Shown here: positions 16,038 to 24,884 of the stretch, piece by piece | How the letters are laid out: each line of letters starts with the position of its first letter | Numbering within the stretch: position 1 is the stretch's first letter | DNA from: Vibrio gazogenes | Lineage (GTDB): Bacteria; Pseudomonadota; Gammaproteobacteria; Enterobacterales; Vibrionaceae | NCBI RefSeq assembly: GCF_002196515.1 | Contig: NZ_CP018835.1 | Location: forward strand, 372,001 to 436,000 | DNA length: 64,000 nucleotides | Reading direction: 5' to 3' | Program-made: the position numbers and the translations under genes | Notes under the pieces: generated by a model | Seen by the model: the letters and a program-made list of their open reading frames with translations, nothing else | Database searches by the model: none | Told to the model about the DNA's origin: nothing

Positions 16038-16259
16038 CCTACGCTCTGCACTGGCAAAATCCGGTGCTGGGATTAGGAACCCCGCATTCTGTTCGCATAC
16101 ACGTAAAAATCTGCTCTTTGCTAGATTTTTACGTTGGGCTTTGGCACACTTCCACTTTGGTGAGCTAGGCTAGGGCGCTTCGGCGCACCGTGTATTGCGA
16201 GCGGTTGTTCCTAACCTTGTCTAGTTCACCACCTAAAGATTAGGAACCTTTGCGTGGTG
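16038..16259 (+). ncRNA. Conserved structured RNA element, diverged copy C
   Basis: The first 40 bases match copies A/B; the rest has diverged but keeps the pairings. GGTGAGCTAG(16159-16168) pairs with CTAGTTCACC(16221-16230), where A/B have CTGG/CCAG. The inner hairpin is GCGC-TTCG-GCGC, where A/B have CAGC-TTTG-GCTG. CACCAC(16227-16232)/GTGGTG(16254-16259) keeps its stem, with AAAG/CTTT replacing GAG/CTC. Both TTAGGAA loops match GTTCCTAA(16207-16214), where A/B have GTAGGAA and TTCCTAC. A perfect 12-base hairpin (ACGTAAAAATCT/AGATTTTTACGT) is unique to this copy. Stem 1 is only partly kept. No CRISPR array precedes it. Confidence 0.6.
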
Positions 16260-16293
16260 GTTTGAATTTCATCGCAAACAGAGGTTATAACCT

Positions 16294-16491
16294 ATGTACG
16301 AAACCATCCCTTACGATCACCAATTCGCCCAAAAAGCCCGCGAATATCTGCGCCAGTTAGAAGAAATATTTGAAGCCGAACAGCGGCACAATAGTCAAGA
16401 GCTGCGCAATGTGCTGCTGTATCTGAATAATCTGATTACCACCCATTACGTGCGCTATCATGAAGAGCCGGATGAATCAGATTTGGTGTGA
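16294..16491 (+). CDS. 65-residue helical protein, copy C
   Basis: The protein is virtually identical to copies A and B, but its immediate upstream sequence (AGAGGTTATAACCT before ATG) is unrelated to the CAGGAG context of the others. Conservation therefore begins again at the start codon after a diverged 5' region. It is followed by the CGAGCCGC hairpin and then, in convergent orientation, the first T6SS immunity paralogue. Confidence 0.75.
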   Translation: MYETIPYDHQFAQKAREYLRQLEEIFEAEQRHNSQELRNVLLYLNNLITTHYVRYHEEPDESDLV

Positions 16492-16511
16492 TGATTGATT
16501 GGTTGATTTAG

Positions 16512-16537
16512 TTTTCGAGCCGCGGTTGCGGCTCGTT
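16512..16537. terminator. Hairpin between 65-codon ORF and immunity gene 1
   Basis: TTTT then CGAGCCGC-GGTT-GCGGCTCG (16516-16535) between convergent genes. Weak T-tract on the plus side (TTATATT). The same hairpin and its downstream flank (GTTATATTGAACATC) recur between the immunity paralogues at 17883 and 19260. Confidence 0.65.
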
Positions 16538-16556
16538 ATATTGAACATCATTGATC

Positions 16557-17864
16557 TCACGATACCTGCACATAATCCTGCAGTACCGAGCGAACTTCTT
16601 CACTTTCCCACTGATAACCGGCTGCATATAACGCCCTGACCCGTTGGTTGGCTTCTTGGAGTTCAGCACTCATCGGTTGCCACTCAGATTCGGGGAGTGG
16701 CTGACACCAGTTGACCACTTCTTCTCGGTTCATCATCTGTGCTGGTAGCACATCTAAATCACGCTCCAGATACCTGTGTGCCCAGTAGCGTAACGTCACA
16801 ATATTCCACAGCCGCCATAAAGGATAAAACAGCGGATTTTTTCGGCGCATCTCCTGCATCTTCTGCCGATAAGCCGCCCGGGTATAATCTGCCGTTTCAG
16901 TTTGCAGTTTGGCAGCGGCTGTCTGTTCAATCCCTTGTGCACCGTGCTCCATATAATCACGGATCAACTCAAACAGAGACAAACCTTCTTCTTTTGAATA
17001 CACCGGTAAACTGATCAAATACTTTTTATCCGTCTCGCCCGGCAAAGGGCAGATAAAATTCAGCGTATACATCGTCCGTAAACCGATATAACTGACGGCA
17101 CTTAAGTGATGGAGTTCAACCGCCACTTGCTCCCACGGCACACCGATAAATTGTTGTTGCTCGGTTTGACGAGGCTGCGCTCTTAACTGACGAAAATAAG
17201 TGAACCAAGGTTTGAGGGGGATATATATTAGTAATGCACCTCCTAACAAAAAAATAATACCGGTTATCAACCAAGCGGTGGAAAGTTCCCTTTCAGCAAA
17301 AAATAATCCCCACCCTGCAGAAAATAAAGCAAATCCAGCAAACCCAGATAAGAGGGTGAGATCTGACATACCTTCGCTATAACCTTTGCTTGTTATATTA
17401 CCAAAAAAAGAAGGTCGAATAAGGCCAGCTGATTTGACTCTTGAGATTAACAATTCTCGCTTCTGAGGATGAAAAATTACTGGTATATTTTTACAAGCAC
17501 TATCAGCAGAATCTTTAAACTGTAAATAAATCCCTCCCCCCACAAATAAGGTAAACAAGACCGGAACTGGTAAAATAGGTAATAAAAAATACATCAATCC
17601 AAAGATCCAAAAACCAGTGATAAAACCGAGAGCCAATAATACGATGAGCAGCAACATCTGTATCAAGCCTGGAGCAGCATTAACACTACGTAATTCCAAT
17701 AATCCATGTTGATTGACCGAAATGGATTTGGTTACAGCAATCGGCTGACGATTATTAGTGACCGGCAAGGGCGATAACGCCAGCTTCTCTATACCGTTAA
17801 TTTTGACTTTCTGCCCACAGGACATCATCGGAGTATTTTCAGATTGGGCTAACTCACTCATCAT
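16557..17864 (-). CDS. T6SS VasX-type immunity paralogue 1 (TsiV2-like membrane protein)
   Basis: 435 residues. The N-terminal half has several hydrophobic segments (IQMLLLIVLLALGFITGFWI, MYFLLPILPVPVLFTLFVGG, LSGFAGFALFSAGWGLFF, WLITGIIFLLGGALLIYIPL). The C-terminal half, from KPWFTYFRQLRAQPRQTEQQ onward, is cytosolic and nearly identical in the three tandem copies. It lies downstream of vasX in the position of the V. cholerae immunity gene tsiV2, so I infer an inner-membrane protein protecting against the pore-forming effector. The C-terminal half may be a DUF6708-type domain (uncertain). Furthest of the three from the effector. Confidence 0.7.
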   Translation of the reverse strand: MMSELAQSENTPMMSCGQKVKINGIEKLALSPLPVTNNRQPIAVTKSISVNQHGLLELRSVNAAPGLIQMLLLIVLLALGFITGFWIFGLMYFLLPILPVPVLFTLFVGGGIYLQFKDSADSACKNIPVIFHPQKRELLISRVKSAGLIRPSFFGNITSKGYSEGMSDLTLLSGFAGFALFSAGWGLFFAERELSTAWLITGIIFLLGGALLIYIPLKPWFTYFRQLRAQPRQTEQQQFIGVPWEQVAVELHHLSAVSYIGLRTMYTLNFICPLPGETDKKYLISLPVYSKEEGLSLFELIRDYMEHGAQGIEQTAAAKLQTETADYTRAAYRQKMQEMRRKNPLFYPLWRLWNIVTLRYWAHRYLERDLDVLPAQMMNREEVVNWCQPLPESEWQPMSAELQEANQRVRALYAAGYQWESEEVRSVLQDYVQVS

Positions 17865-17882
17865 TTCACATCAGATAACCAG

Positions 17883-17908
17883 TTTTCGAGCCGCGATTGC
17901 GGCTCGTT
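17883..17908. terminator. Intergenic hairpin between immunity paralogues 1 and 2
   Basis: CGAGCCGC-GATT-GCGGCTCG (17887-17906) preceded by TTTT. Together with its flanks it is part of the tandem duplication unit of about 1.37 kb. Confidence 0.6.
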
Positions 17909-17927
17909 ATATTGAACATCATTGATC

Positions 17928-19241
17928 TCACGATACCTGCACATAATCCTGCAGTACCGAGCGAACTTCTTCACTTTCCCACAGATAACCGGCAGCATAT
18001 AACGCCCTGACCCGTTGGTTGGCTTCTTGGAGTTCAGCACTCATCGGTTGCCACTCAGATTCGGGGAGTGGCTGACACCAGTTGACCACTTCTTCTCGGT
18101 TCATCATCTGTGCTGGTAGCACATCTAAATCACGCTCCAGATACCAGTGTGCCCAGTAGCGTAACGTCACAATATTCCACAGCCGCCATAGAGGATAAAA
18201 CAGCGGATTTTTTCGGCGCATCTCCTGCATCTTCTGCCGATAAGCCGCCCGGGTATAATCTGCCGTTTCAGTTTGCAGTTTGGCAGCGGCTGTCTGTTCA
18301 ATCCCTTGTGCACCGTGCTCCATATAATCACGGATCAACTCAAACAATGACAAACCTTCTTCTTTTGAATACACCGGTAAACTGATCAAATACTTTTTAT
18401 CCGTCTCGCCCGGCAAAGGGCAGATAAAATTCAGCGTATACATCGTCCGTAAACCGATATAACTGACGGCACTTAAGTGATGGAGTTCAACCGCCACTTG
18501 CTCCCACGGCACACCGATAAATTGTTGTTGCTCGGTTTGACGAGGCTGCGCTCTTAACTGACGAAAATAAGTGAACCAAGGTTTGAGGGGGATGTAGAGG
18601 CAGCAAATACCAATAAGTATAAAGGATATTGTCAAAGGCAATCCTTCATCATATTTTGAATCAACAATATGACCAACAGCTCTAGCCCAACCAAGTGAAA
18701 AAATAATAGCCCCTGAGAAACCAGCTAAAATTACTCTATCTGATATACCTTTATTAAAACTATCTCCGTTCATTGAGCCAAACAGTGAAGGGCGATTTAC
18801 CTTGTTACTATTTTCTCTAGAAATCAGTAACTGCTGCCTTTGCGGATGAAAAAAAACAGGTAGATTTCTACGAGCATTCTCTTTTCCATCCTTATGGTCA
18901 AAGTATAGTGTTCCACCTAGAAACAAACTAAAAAATAAGGGCATCGGTAGAAAAAACAAAAGCATCTTGCTCATGATAAACCAAACAAAAATAATGCTTA
19001 CTGCTAAAAAGACTCCCCCACAGAGCATGAGTTTAGCCGCACCAATATTTGCATTAACCCGACGAACTTCTAGCAATTTTTTTTTATTAATCGCCACGAA
19101 TTTTGTTACAGCAATAGGTTGTCTATTATTAGTAATCGGCAATGGGGCCAGTGCTAGTTTCTCTATGCCATTAACTTTAACTTCTTGCCCACAGGACATC
19201 ATAGAAATTGTTTCCGATTGGGCTATAGATTCACTCATCAT
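17928..19241 (-). CDS. T6SS immunity paralogue 2
   Basis: 437 residues with the same layout as paralogue 1. The last 230 residues or so differ at only a handful of positions, while the N-terminal membrane half is largely different (AAKLMLCGGVFLAVSIIFVW, KMLLFFLPMPLFFSLFLGG, ILAGFSGAIIFSLGWARAVG). Short framework motifs stay shared in the N-terminus: MMSCGQ, VNGIEKLALAPLPITNNRQP and FHPQR. Such a mosaic fits recombination that swaps the specificity region while homogenising the rest. Whether each copy binds a different VasX variant is inference. Confidence 0.7.
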   Translation of the reverse strand: MMSESIAQSETISMMSCGQEVKVNGIEKLALAPLPITNNRQPIAVTKFVAINKKKLLEVRRVNANIGAAKLMLCGGVFLAVSIIFVWFIMSKMLLFFLPMPLFFSLFLGGTLYFDHKDGKENARRNLPVFFHPQRQQLLISRENSNKVNRPSLFGSMNGDSFNKGISDRVILAGFSGAIIFSLGWARAVGHIVDSKYDEGLPLTISFILIGICCLYIPLKPWFTYFRQLRAQPRQTEQQQFIGVPWEQVAVELHHLSAVSYIGLRTMYTLNFICPLPGETDKKYLISLPVYSKEEGLSLFELIRDYMEHGAQGIEQTAAAKLQTETADYTRAAYRQKMQEMRRKNPLFYPLWRLWNIVTLRYWAHWYLERDLDVLPAQMMNREEVVNWCQPLPESEWQPMSAELQEANQRVRALYAAGYLWESEEVRSVLQDYVQVS

Positions 19242-19259
19242 TTCACATCAGATAACCAG

Positions 19260-19285
19260 TTTTCGAGCTGCGGTTGCGGCTCGTT
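19260..19285. terminator. Intergenic hairpin between immunity paralogues 2 and 3
   Basis: CGAGCTGC-GGTT-GCGGCTCG (19264-19283); one G-U replaces a G-C of the other copies. Same flanks as at 17883. Confidence 0.6.
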
Positions 19286-19304
19286 ATATTGAACATCATT
19301 GATC

Positions 19305-20600
19305 TCACGATACCTGCACATAATCCTGCAGTACCGAGCGAACTTCTTCACTTTCCCACTGATAACCGACAGCATATAACGCTCTGACCCGTTGGTTGGC
19401 TTCTTGGAGTTCAGCACTCATCGGTTGCCACTCAGATTCGGGGAGTGGCTGACACCAGTTGACCACTTCTTCTCGGTTCATCATCTGTGCTGGTAGCACA
19501 TCTAAATCACGCTCCAGATACCAGTGTGCCCAGTAGCGTAACGTCACAATATTCCACAGCCGCCATAGAGGATAAAACAGCGGATTTTTTCGGCGCATCT
19601 CCTGCATCTTCTGCCGATAAGCCGCCCGGGTATAATCTGCCGTTTCAGTTTGCAGTTTGGCAGCGGCTGTCTGTTCAATCCCTTGTGCACCGTGCTCCAT
19701 ATAATCACGGATCAACTCAAACAATGACAAACCTTCTTCTTTTGAATACACCGGTAAACTGATCAAATACTTTTTATCCGTCTCGCCCGGCAAAGGGCAG
19801 ATAAAATTCAGCGTATACATCGTCCGTAAACCAATATAACTGACGGCACTTAAGTGATGGAGTTCAACCGCCACTTGCTCCCACGGCACACCGATAAATT
19901 GTTGTTGCTCGGTTTGACGAGGCTGCGCTCTTAACTGACGAAAATAAGTGAACCAAGGTTTGAGAGGAAAGTAGAGGAGAAAAGTCCCAGATAAAATTAA
20001 AATAGTTCCAGTAATAAACCAAAATATTTGATTTTCACGAAGCCACATAGTCCACCCTAAAGAGATAAGAATAGCCCCCAAAAACCCAGACAATATAACT
20101 TTATCTGGCATTCCCTGACTATATCCTTCACTGGTGAATGCTCCAAATAAAGAAGGTCGAATTAGTCCACCACCACTTATCCACGAAAAAAAAACACCTC
20201 TTCGTTGGGGGTTAAATATTGCTGGTAGAGTTCTTCTAGCAGATTTCATTCCATCTATGTAATCAAAATACAAACTCCCACCTAATAAAAGAGTAGATAA
20301 TATTAATAAGGGTAAGAAGACCAAAAGCATTTTACTGAAAATAAACCAAGAAGATACAATAACTCCCATTAAAAATATTCGACTAAAAAATAATAATTTT
20401 ACCACTCCAATACTAGAGTTAACACTGCGTAATGCCAATAAGCCATGTTGATTCACCGAAATAAACTTGGTTATAGCAATCGGTTGACGATTATTCGTGA
20501 CCGGCAAAGGAGATAACGCCAGTTTCTCTATGCCGTTAATTTTGACTTTCTGCCCACAGGACATCATCGGAGTATTTTCAGATTGGGCTAACTCATTCAT
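19305..20600 (-). CDS. T6SS immunity paralogue 3, adjacent to vasX
   Basis: The start is placed at ATG 20600 (MNELAQSENTPMMSCGQ), four bases after the vasX stop, because GGAG in the last vasX codons (GCATGGAGTTAA) is correctly spaced. An in-frame start at 20672 would overlap vasX. That gives 431 residues with an N-terminal membrane half (VVKLLFFSRIFLMGVIVSSW, FLGAILISLGWTMWL, FWFITGTILILSGTFLLYF) and the shared C-terminal half. Being directly coupled to the effector, it is the most likely cognate immunity gene; the other two look like extra or older specificities. Confidence 0.75.
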   Translation of the reverse strand: MNELAQSENTPMMSCGQKVKINGIEKLALSPLPVTNNRQPIAITKFISVNQHGLLALRSVNSSIGVVKLLFFSRIFLMGVIVSSWFIFSKMLLVFLPLLILSTLLLGGSLYFDYIDGMKSARRTLPAIFNPQRRGVFFSWISGGGLIRPSLFGAFTSEGYSQGMPDKVILSGFLGAILISLGWTMWLRENQIFWFITGTILILSGTFLLYFPLKPWFTYFRQLRAQPRQTEQQQFIGVPWEQVAVELHHLSAVSYIGLRTMYTLNFICPLPGETDKKYLISLPVYSKEEGLSLFELIRDYMEHGAQGIEQTAAAKLQTETADYTRAAYRQKMQEMRRKNPLFYPLWRLWNIVTLRYWAHWYLERDLDVLPAQMMNREEVVNWCQPLPESEWQPMSAELQEANQRVRALYAVGYQWESEEVRSVLQDYVQVS

Positions 20601-20604
20601 AATT

Positions 20605-23600
20605 TTAACTCCATGCAACCAGATGTGAGCCCGAAGGGGTATCGATTTCTTCCTGACTGAGGCTGAGCACATTATGGTCGGTAAACGGTATATACACTGC
20701 CTGATTCATATGAAAATCCCAGTTTTTCCGATACCATTTGTTTTCACCACTCCGCAGCGATACACAGCACCGAATTTGATTGATATATCTTTCATTTAAC
20801 CAGTCACTGCGAACAAAAAAAGTCATTTCACACCCCCCATTCATCGGTAGTAGCGTCGCATCCACTTTCAGTTGCGCCAGCACATCAACCCACTCCCCCC
20901 GGAATCTGCGTCTCGGATCGCGGCAAAATGCTTTCAGTTCCAGTTTACAGTTTTCAGTTGTCGGTAGCACAATCTGAGGCAGAAAAATTTTCAACTGCAC
21001 TTCGGTCTCAACAGATTGCTTATCAGTGTAGGTATTATTGATGACCTCATAGCTGGCTCCCGGCTCGAACGATTGCGGTGCCAAGACTTCATAATGGTTG
21101 GTCAGTGACCAGCCTTGATCATCGTTACCCCAAGCGGTGTCATCCGCCCAATCAACCAGTGGCGGCCACTTGTAGTACTGCCACAACTTATCGAGCACAA
21201 AAAACGCCACCCACAAATAGACATTTAGACGAATAAACTTTGCCGCAACAGCCAATGTCTCTGTAACAGCAGCTTCAGCTGTTACTACTACCCCAGCAGC
21301 AGTTTTAGCGCCTGTATAGAATCGGAAACTTGTAGAAATGTATTTAACTGCTTCAAGACTACCAACGACAGCACCTCCAAAACTAACAAGGGCACGTGTA
21401 ACAGATATATATAATTGTGTTGATGATTTAGACCAAGAGTTATAAGCATCCATACTCGCATTCCACGTCCGAACCCCCATTCCAATTGCACCCATTGCGG
21501 TGACAATCGGTGTACTGTAAACCGACCATGTTGCCAGACGTGCCAGTGTTGCTTTTTGTAGCGTTTCGTCACCCACTTTCAAAGAGGCATTGAGCCACGC
21601 GGTATAAATCGTACCGGCAGAAGAAATAACGGCCGCGGTTGCGGTAATCCCAGCCTCCGCAAAAGTGAGTAATTCTCCTTCTTGGGGGTCATCATCGGTC
21701 AGAGCTTCCCACGCGTGCCAAGCACTCCAGACGTACATATACGTCAGTAGGAAAGCAATACCATTCTTGGCGATTTTGCCGGCATCGGGTTTGCCTTCCG
21801 CCATAAGCATTTCCCGAACCGTTCCTCGGGCATTGATGCTTTTAACCATCTGCTTGGCTTCATCCATCACCTGAGACATCGGATAGCTACCACTCTTTTT
21901 GATGCCGAGGCTCACTTCTGGGCCGGAGTGACTCATAATTTCATTATATTTTGACCTGAACTGACCTAGTAAACGAGTCTTAGTACCCTTTGCTGCCCGC
22001 AACTCACGAACATACTGAGCCCTGGCAGCCTGACGAGCTGATTTTGACATTTGCAAAATGCCATCATTACGACCTTTAATAGTTTTGATCGTCTGCTCTG
22101 TCTGTTTGAGATTTTTATTGACCTGTTCAAGTTCCTGATGCAGCGACTGAAGCTTATTGGCTGCTTGTTGATCCGGAATATGCCACTGAACATCATTCAT
22201 TTTAAAGTTCAGATTCAGCAGTTGTTTTGTACCCTTACTCAGCTTATCCAGATTATTACTCAAACGCTGAGTAAAGTTCATTTCGCCACTCGGTGCCTGT
22301 AATGCTGCAGTCATCGATACAACAAATACTTCATTCTTCAAAGATAAACTCTGAACAACCCGTGCCTTTAGATCATCATCAAGGATCGGATTCAGATGAT
22401 TCAGGTTATTGGCTGTCTGGACTTTATCATTAAATGATTCAACCCCTTTCAGAGCATCCCCGATACTGACAAATTTTTTCCTGATATTAAGTGCATCTTT
22501 TACCGAAACAAACGTGGTATCAGCGGAAATATCGTCGTAAACTGACAGCGGAAAATCATCCGTACCCGCATAATATTCCAGTAACCACGCATCATCGTTG
22601 TTTTTAAAAAAAGCAGTCAGAATATCTTCATAATCCAGCTTAATTTTGAAATGTTCTTTATTTTCCGGTGAAATATAAGCAGCCAGCAGAGACCACTTGG
22701 GCGCAATGCCTTTCACATAAGGATTCAGACGTTCTAAATTCTCTGAAACAGTGACTTTGTAATCATCCCACTTTTTCACGAAATCGGTCATCTCATCATA
22801 ATGGATTACCGTTTTGATGCCGTCTTTGCCAAAGGCTCCACCCTCAATCAATTGCTTGTATTCAGCGGCGCACTTTTCCAGCGTGCTTTTCGCCGTGTCA
22901 TAAGCAATGCTGTAATCCTCAGCCAGTTTCTTTGCCATTGCATTCGCTTTATCATTGACACTATGACCAACATTGATCGTGAGGCTTGACGTTGATGAAA
23001 CTTCCCAATGGTACTCGCTCGGATCATTTAAAATTTCGATATGTTTTTCTAACCGTGCCAGCAGGGATTTCCTTTGCTCATTATCAGAGACACTAATCCC
23101 CAATGAATCCAGTAGTGAATCAAATCGCCCAGCTAAGAACTGATCGACCTGCATCAGGTTATTCAATAACTGCGCAACTTCATAGCGATCACAGTTACGG
23201 TGCCCGTCTACTTCTTTTTCATACCAAGTTTTATATTGGGTCTTTAAATCGTTTTGCCGTTCAGCGGCTTCGACAAGATCGGCACAAATATCATTAATCA
23301 ACAAGACGGCACTGTCTTTTTCATATGCGGGTAATACCGAAGACTGTACCGGTGACTGAACTTCCGGCTGAAAAATTAAATTGGATAGCCACAAATACTT
23401 ACCTAAATCATACTGACCACTAGACTCTGTTTTTTGTGTCGAAAAATCGATACAGCCCGGAATTTTCTCTGTTGGCATCAAACCCTTTGTCCCATCAATT
23501 GGGTCAACATCGCCCAACAAGACCCGATTCATCAGTTCAGACTGGTCGTTGCTTGCTCCAAGCAAAATCTCTGCTCGCTCCGGTGTCATCGCAACTGGCA

Positions 23601-23991
23601 TAAATAGACTGTGTAAAATCCCTCGCCGAGGCACGATGATCGACTTAAGGTCGCTGCTCTGAAATGCTTCCGTTCCTTTTTCAAAATAACGTCCAGTCAA
23701 GCTTTGATCATTTTTTACTTCAAATTCATATAACGTCTCTTTATCTTCACTGTGGATGATATAGAGAAAACCGGGATTCAGCGGACGAAACCCTTGGGGC
23801 ACACCTCCGTCTCGATACAAACTGGCATTGAGGTTTTCAGGGACTATTTCCCCTTCCTCACTCATGGCATAACGCATCGGAACCAGTTGGATCATTGGAT
23901 TCATATACGGGCAGGCTCCCGTAAGGCTACCAGTATCCTCTGTCGATTGGGATGCGGCGGCATTATTCGCTAATAAGATATGTTCCGTCAT
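20605..23991 (-). CDS. vasX: VasX-like pore-forming T6SS effector
   Basis: 1,128 residues, close in length to V. cholerae VasX. The N-terminal region (about 1-150) has the conserved TVN-type features: GACPYMNPMIQLVPMRYAMS, then FRPLNPGFLYIIHSEDKETL. A long helical middle with coiled-coil character follows (LHQELEQVNKNLKQTEQTIK). Several hydrophobic segments lie around 740-960 (AFLLTYMYVWSAWHAW, AGITATAAVISSAGTIYTAW, TPIVTAMGAIGMGV, LNVYLWVAFFVLDKLW), matching a colicin-like membrane-disrupting effector loaded on VgrG. It begins seven bases after the DUF4123 gene and precedes three immunity genes. Confidence 0.85.
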   Translation of the reverse strand: MTEHILLANNAAASQSTEDTGSLTGACPYMNPMIQLVPMRYAMSEEGEIVPENLNASLYRDGGVPQGFRPLNPGFLYIIHSEDKETLYEFEVKNDQSLTGRYFEKGTEAFQSSDLKSIIVPRRGILHSLFMPVAMTPERAEILLGASNDQSELMNRVLLGDVDPIDGTKGLMPTEKIPGCIDFSTQKTESSGQYDLGKYLWLSNLIFQPEVQSPVQSSVLPAYEKDSAVLLINDICADLVEAAERQNDLKTQYKTWYEKEVDGHRNCDRYEVAQLLNNLMQVDQFLAGRFDSLLDSLGISVSDNEQRKSLLARLEKHIEILNDPSEYHWEVSSTSSLTINVGHSVNDKANAMAKKLAEDYSIAYDTAKSTLEKCAAEYKQLIEGGAFGKDGIKTVIHYDEMTDFVKKWDDYKVTVSENLERLNPYVKGIAPKWSLLAAYISPENKEHFKIKLDYEDILTAFFKNNDDAWLLEYYAGTDDFPLSVYDDISADTTFVSVKDALNIRKKFVSIGDALKGVESFNDKVQTANNLNHLNPILDDDLKARVVQSLSLKNEVFVVSMTAALQAPSGEMNFTQRLSNNLDKLSKGTKQLLNLNFKMNDVQWHIPDQQAANKLQSLHQELEQVNKNLKQTEQTIKTIKGRNDGILQMSKSARQAARAQYVRELRAAKGTKTRLLGQFRSKYNEIMSHSGPEVSLGIKKSGSYPMSQVMDEAKQMVKSINARGTVREMLMAEGKPDAGKIAKNGIAFLLTYMYVWSAWHAWEALTDDDPQEGELLTFAEAGITATAAVISSAGTIYTAWLNASLKVGDETLQKATLARLATWSVYSTPIVTAMGAIGMGVRTWNASMDAYNSWSKSSTQLYISVTRALVSFGGAVVGSLEAVKYISTSFRFYTGAKTAAGVVVTAEAAVTETLAVAAKFIRLNVYLWVAFFVLDKLWQYYKWPPLVDWADDTAWGNDDQGWSLTNHYEVLAPQSFEPGASYEVINNTYTDKQSVETEVQLKIFLPQIVLPTTENCKLELKAFCRDPRRRFRGEWVDVLAQLKVDATLLPMNGGCEMTFFVRSDWLNERYINQIRCCVSLRSGENKWYRKNWDFHMNQAVYIPFTDHNVLSLSQEEIDTPSGSHLVAWS

Positions 23992-23998
23992 GTTGACC

Positions 23999-24880
23999 TC
24001 AACAAATATAGTCTGCTACGCGATGCGTCAGATTGGGTTGATAATTGGCAAGTTGCAGGGCAGCGGTTTTTATTCGCTGCTGTGGGATTTGCGGACTGGG
24101 CTCGGTAAGTAAAGTGGCAACTTCCGGATACATTGCTTTATCCAGACAAGCCTCTCCGAGGTGGCACCAGATATTGGCAAAATAAAAAATTGACTGCGGA
24201 CTCTCAAACCCCAATGACATCGATTTTTGATACAAAAAACGAGCGAAATCCTCACGGGTTTCACCCAGCGGTAATAAATGTGGAAAATAAGACTGAATAT
24301 GCTGATGCAGTTGATGGATAAAATGTTCAATTTTCAGCGCAAACAAAACATCCAGATGCGCTTGAGTCATCACAAATGGTGACTGCTGCCAGATTTCTCT
24401 ATCTACAGTTTCTTCCGTCTGAAAATTTTCCCAGCATGCCTCTTTTCGATGCCAACACCAAATTCGACGACAAGGACCGAAAAGCCGTTTCTTCTCTAAG
24501 CTATGCTCTGTTTTCTGAAAAGCAGCAAAAATGCGCGGATCATACAGACGAAAAATCATCGGTTCCGAACTTTCCGGAGATAAAGCGAAAAGCTGAGCCT
24601 GCCAGTACCGAAACAGGTCATCAAATCCAGCGTCAGATTCAAGGATCAGGCACCCGTCTTTGTTCTCATCACTGGCCAATAATTCAGCAAAAGGGGTCAG
24701 TGATGAGACTTGAACTAAAAGAGGGGAAACTTCCATAACATCTTGTAACCGGGTTCCAGCATACAGCGGCATCACTTGGTCAGCAGCATCAAGCAAAGCA
24801 ATCCGTTTCGCCAGCGCATCAATTTGAGCCCCGTCCAGCAACAGATAGAGCGGCTGTGTGGTTTCTATTGCAGGTAACAT
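23999..24880 (-). CDS. vasW: DUF4123 T6SS effector-loading adaptor (VasW/Tap-like)
   Basis: The start is set at ATG 24880 (MLPAIETTQPLYLLLDGAQI), four bases after the vgrG stop; an upstream in-frame start would overlap vgrG by about 50 bases. It gives 293 residues. The N-terminal DUF4123 domain shows YLLLDGAQ, LLVQVSSLTPF and MIFRLYDPRIF; the C-terminal part is helical. DUF4123 proteins load cargo effectors onto a cognate VgrG tip and sit between vgrG and effector genes, as here. It is probably specific for the VasX-like protein and essential for its delivery. Confidence 0.85.
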   Translation of the reverse strand: MLPAIETTQPLYLLLDGAQIDALAKRIALLDAADQVMPLYAGTRLQDVMEVSPLLVQVSSLTPFAELLASDENKDGCLILESDAGFDDLFRYWQAQLFALSPESSEPMIFRLYDPRIFAAFQKTEHSLEKKRLFGPCRRIWCWHRKEACWENFQTEETVDREIWQQSPFVMTQAHLDVLFALKIEHFIHQLHQHIQSYFPHLLPLGETREDFARFLYQKSMSLGFESPQSIFYFANIWCHLGEACLDKAMYPEVATLLTEPSPQIPQQRIKTAALQLANYQPNLTHRVADYIC

Positions 24881-24884
24881 CAAA

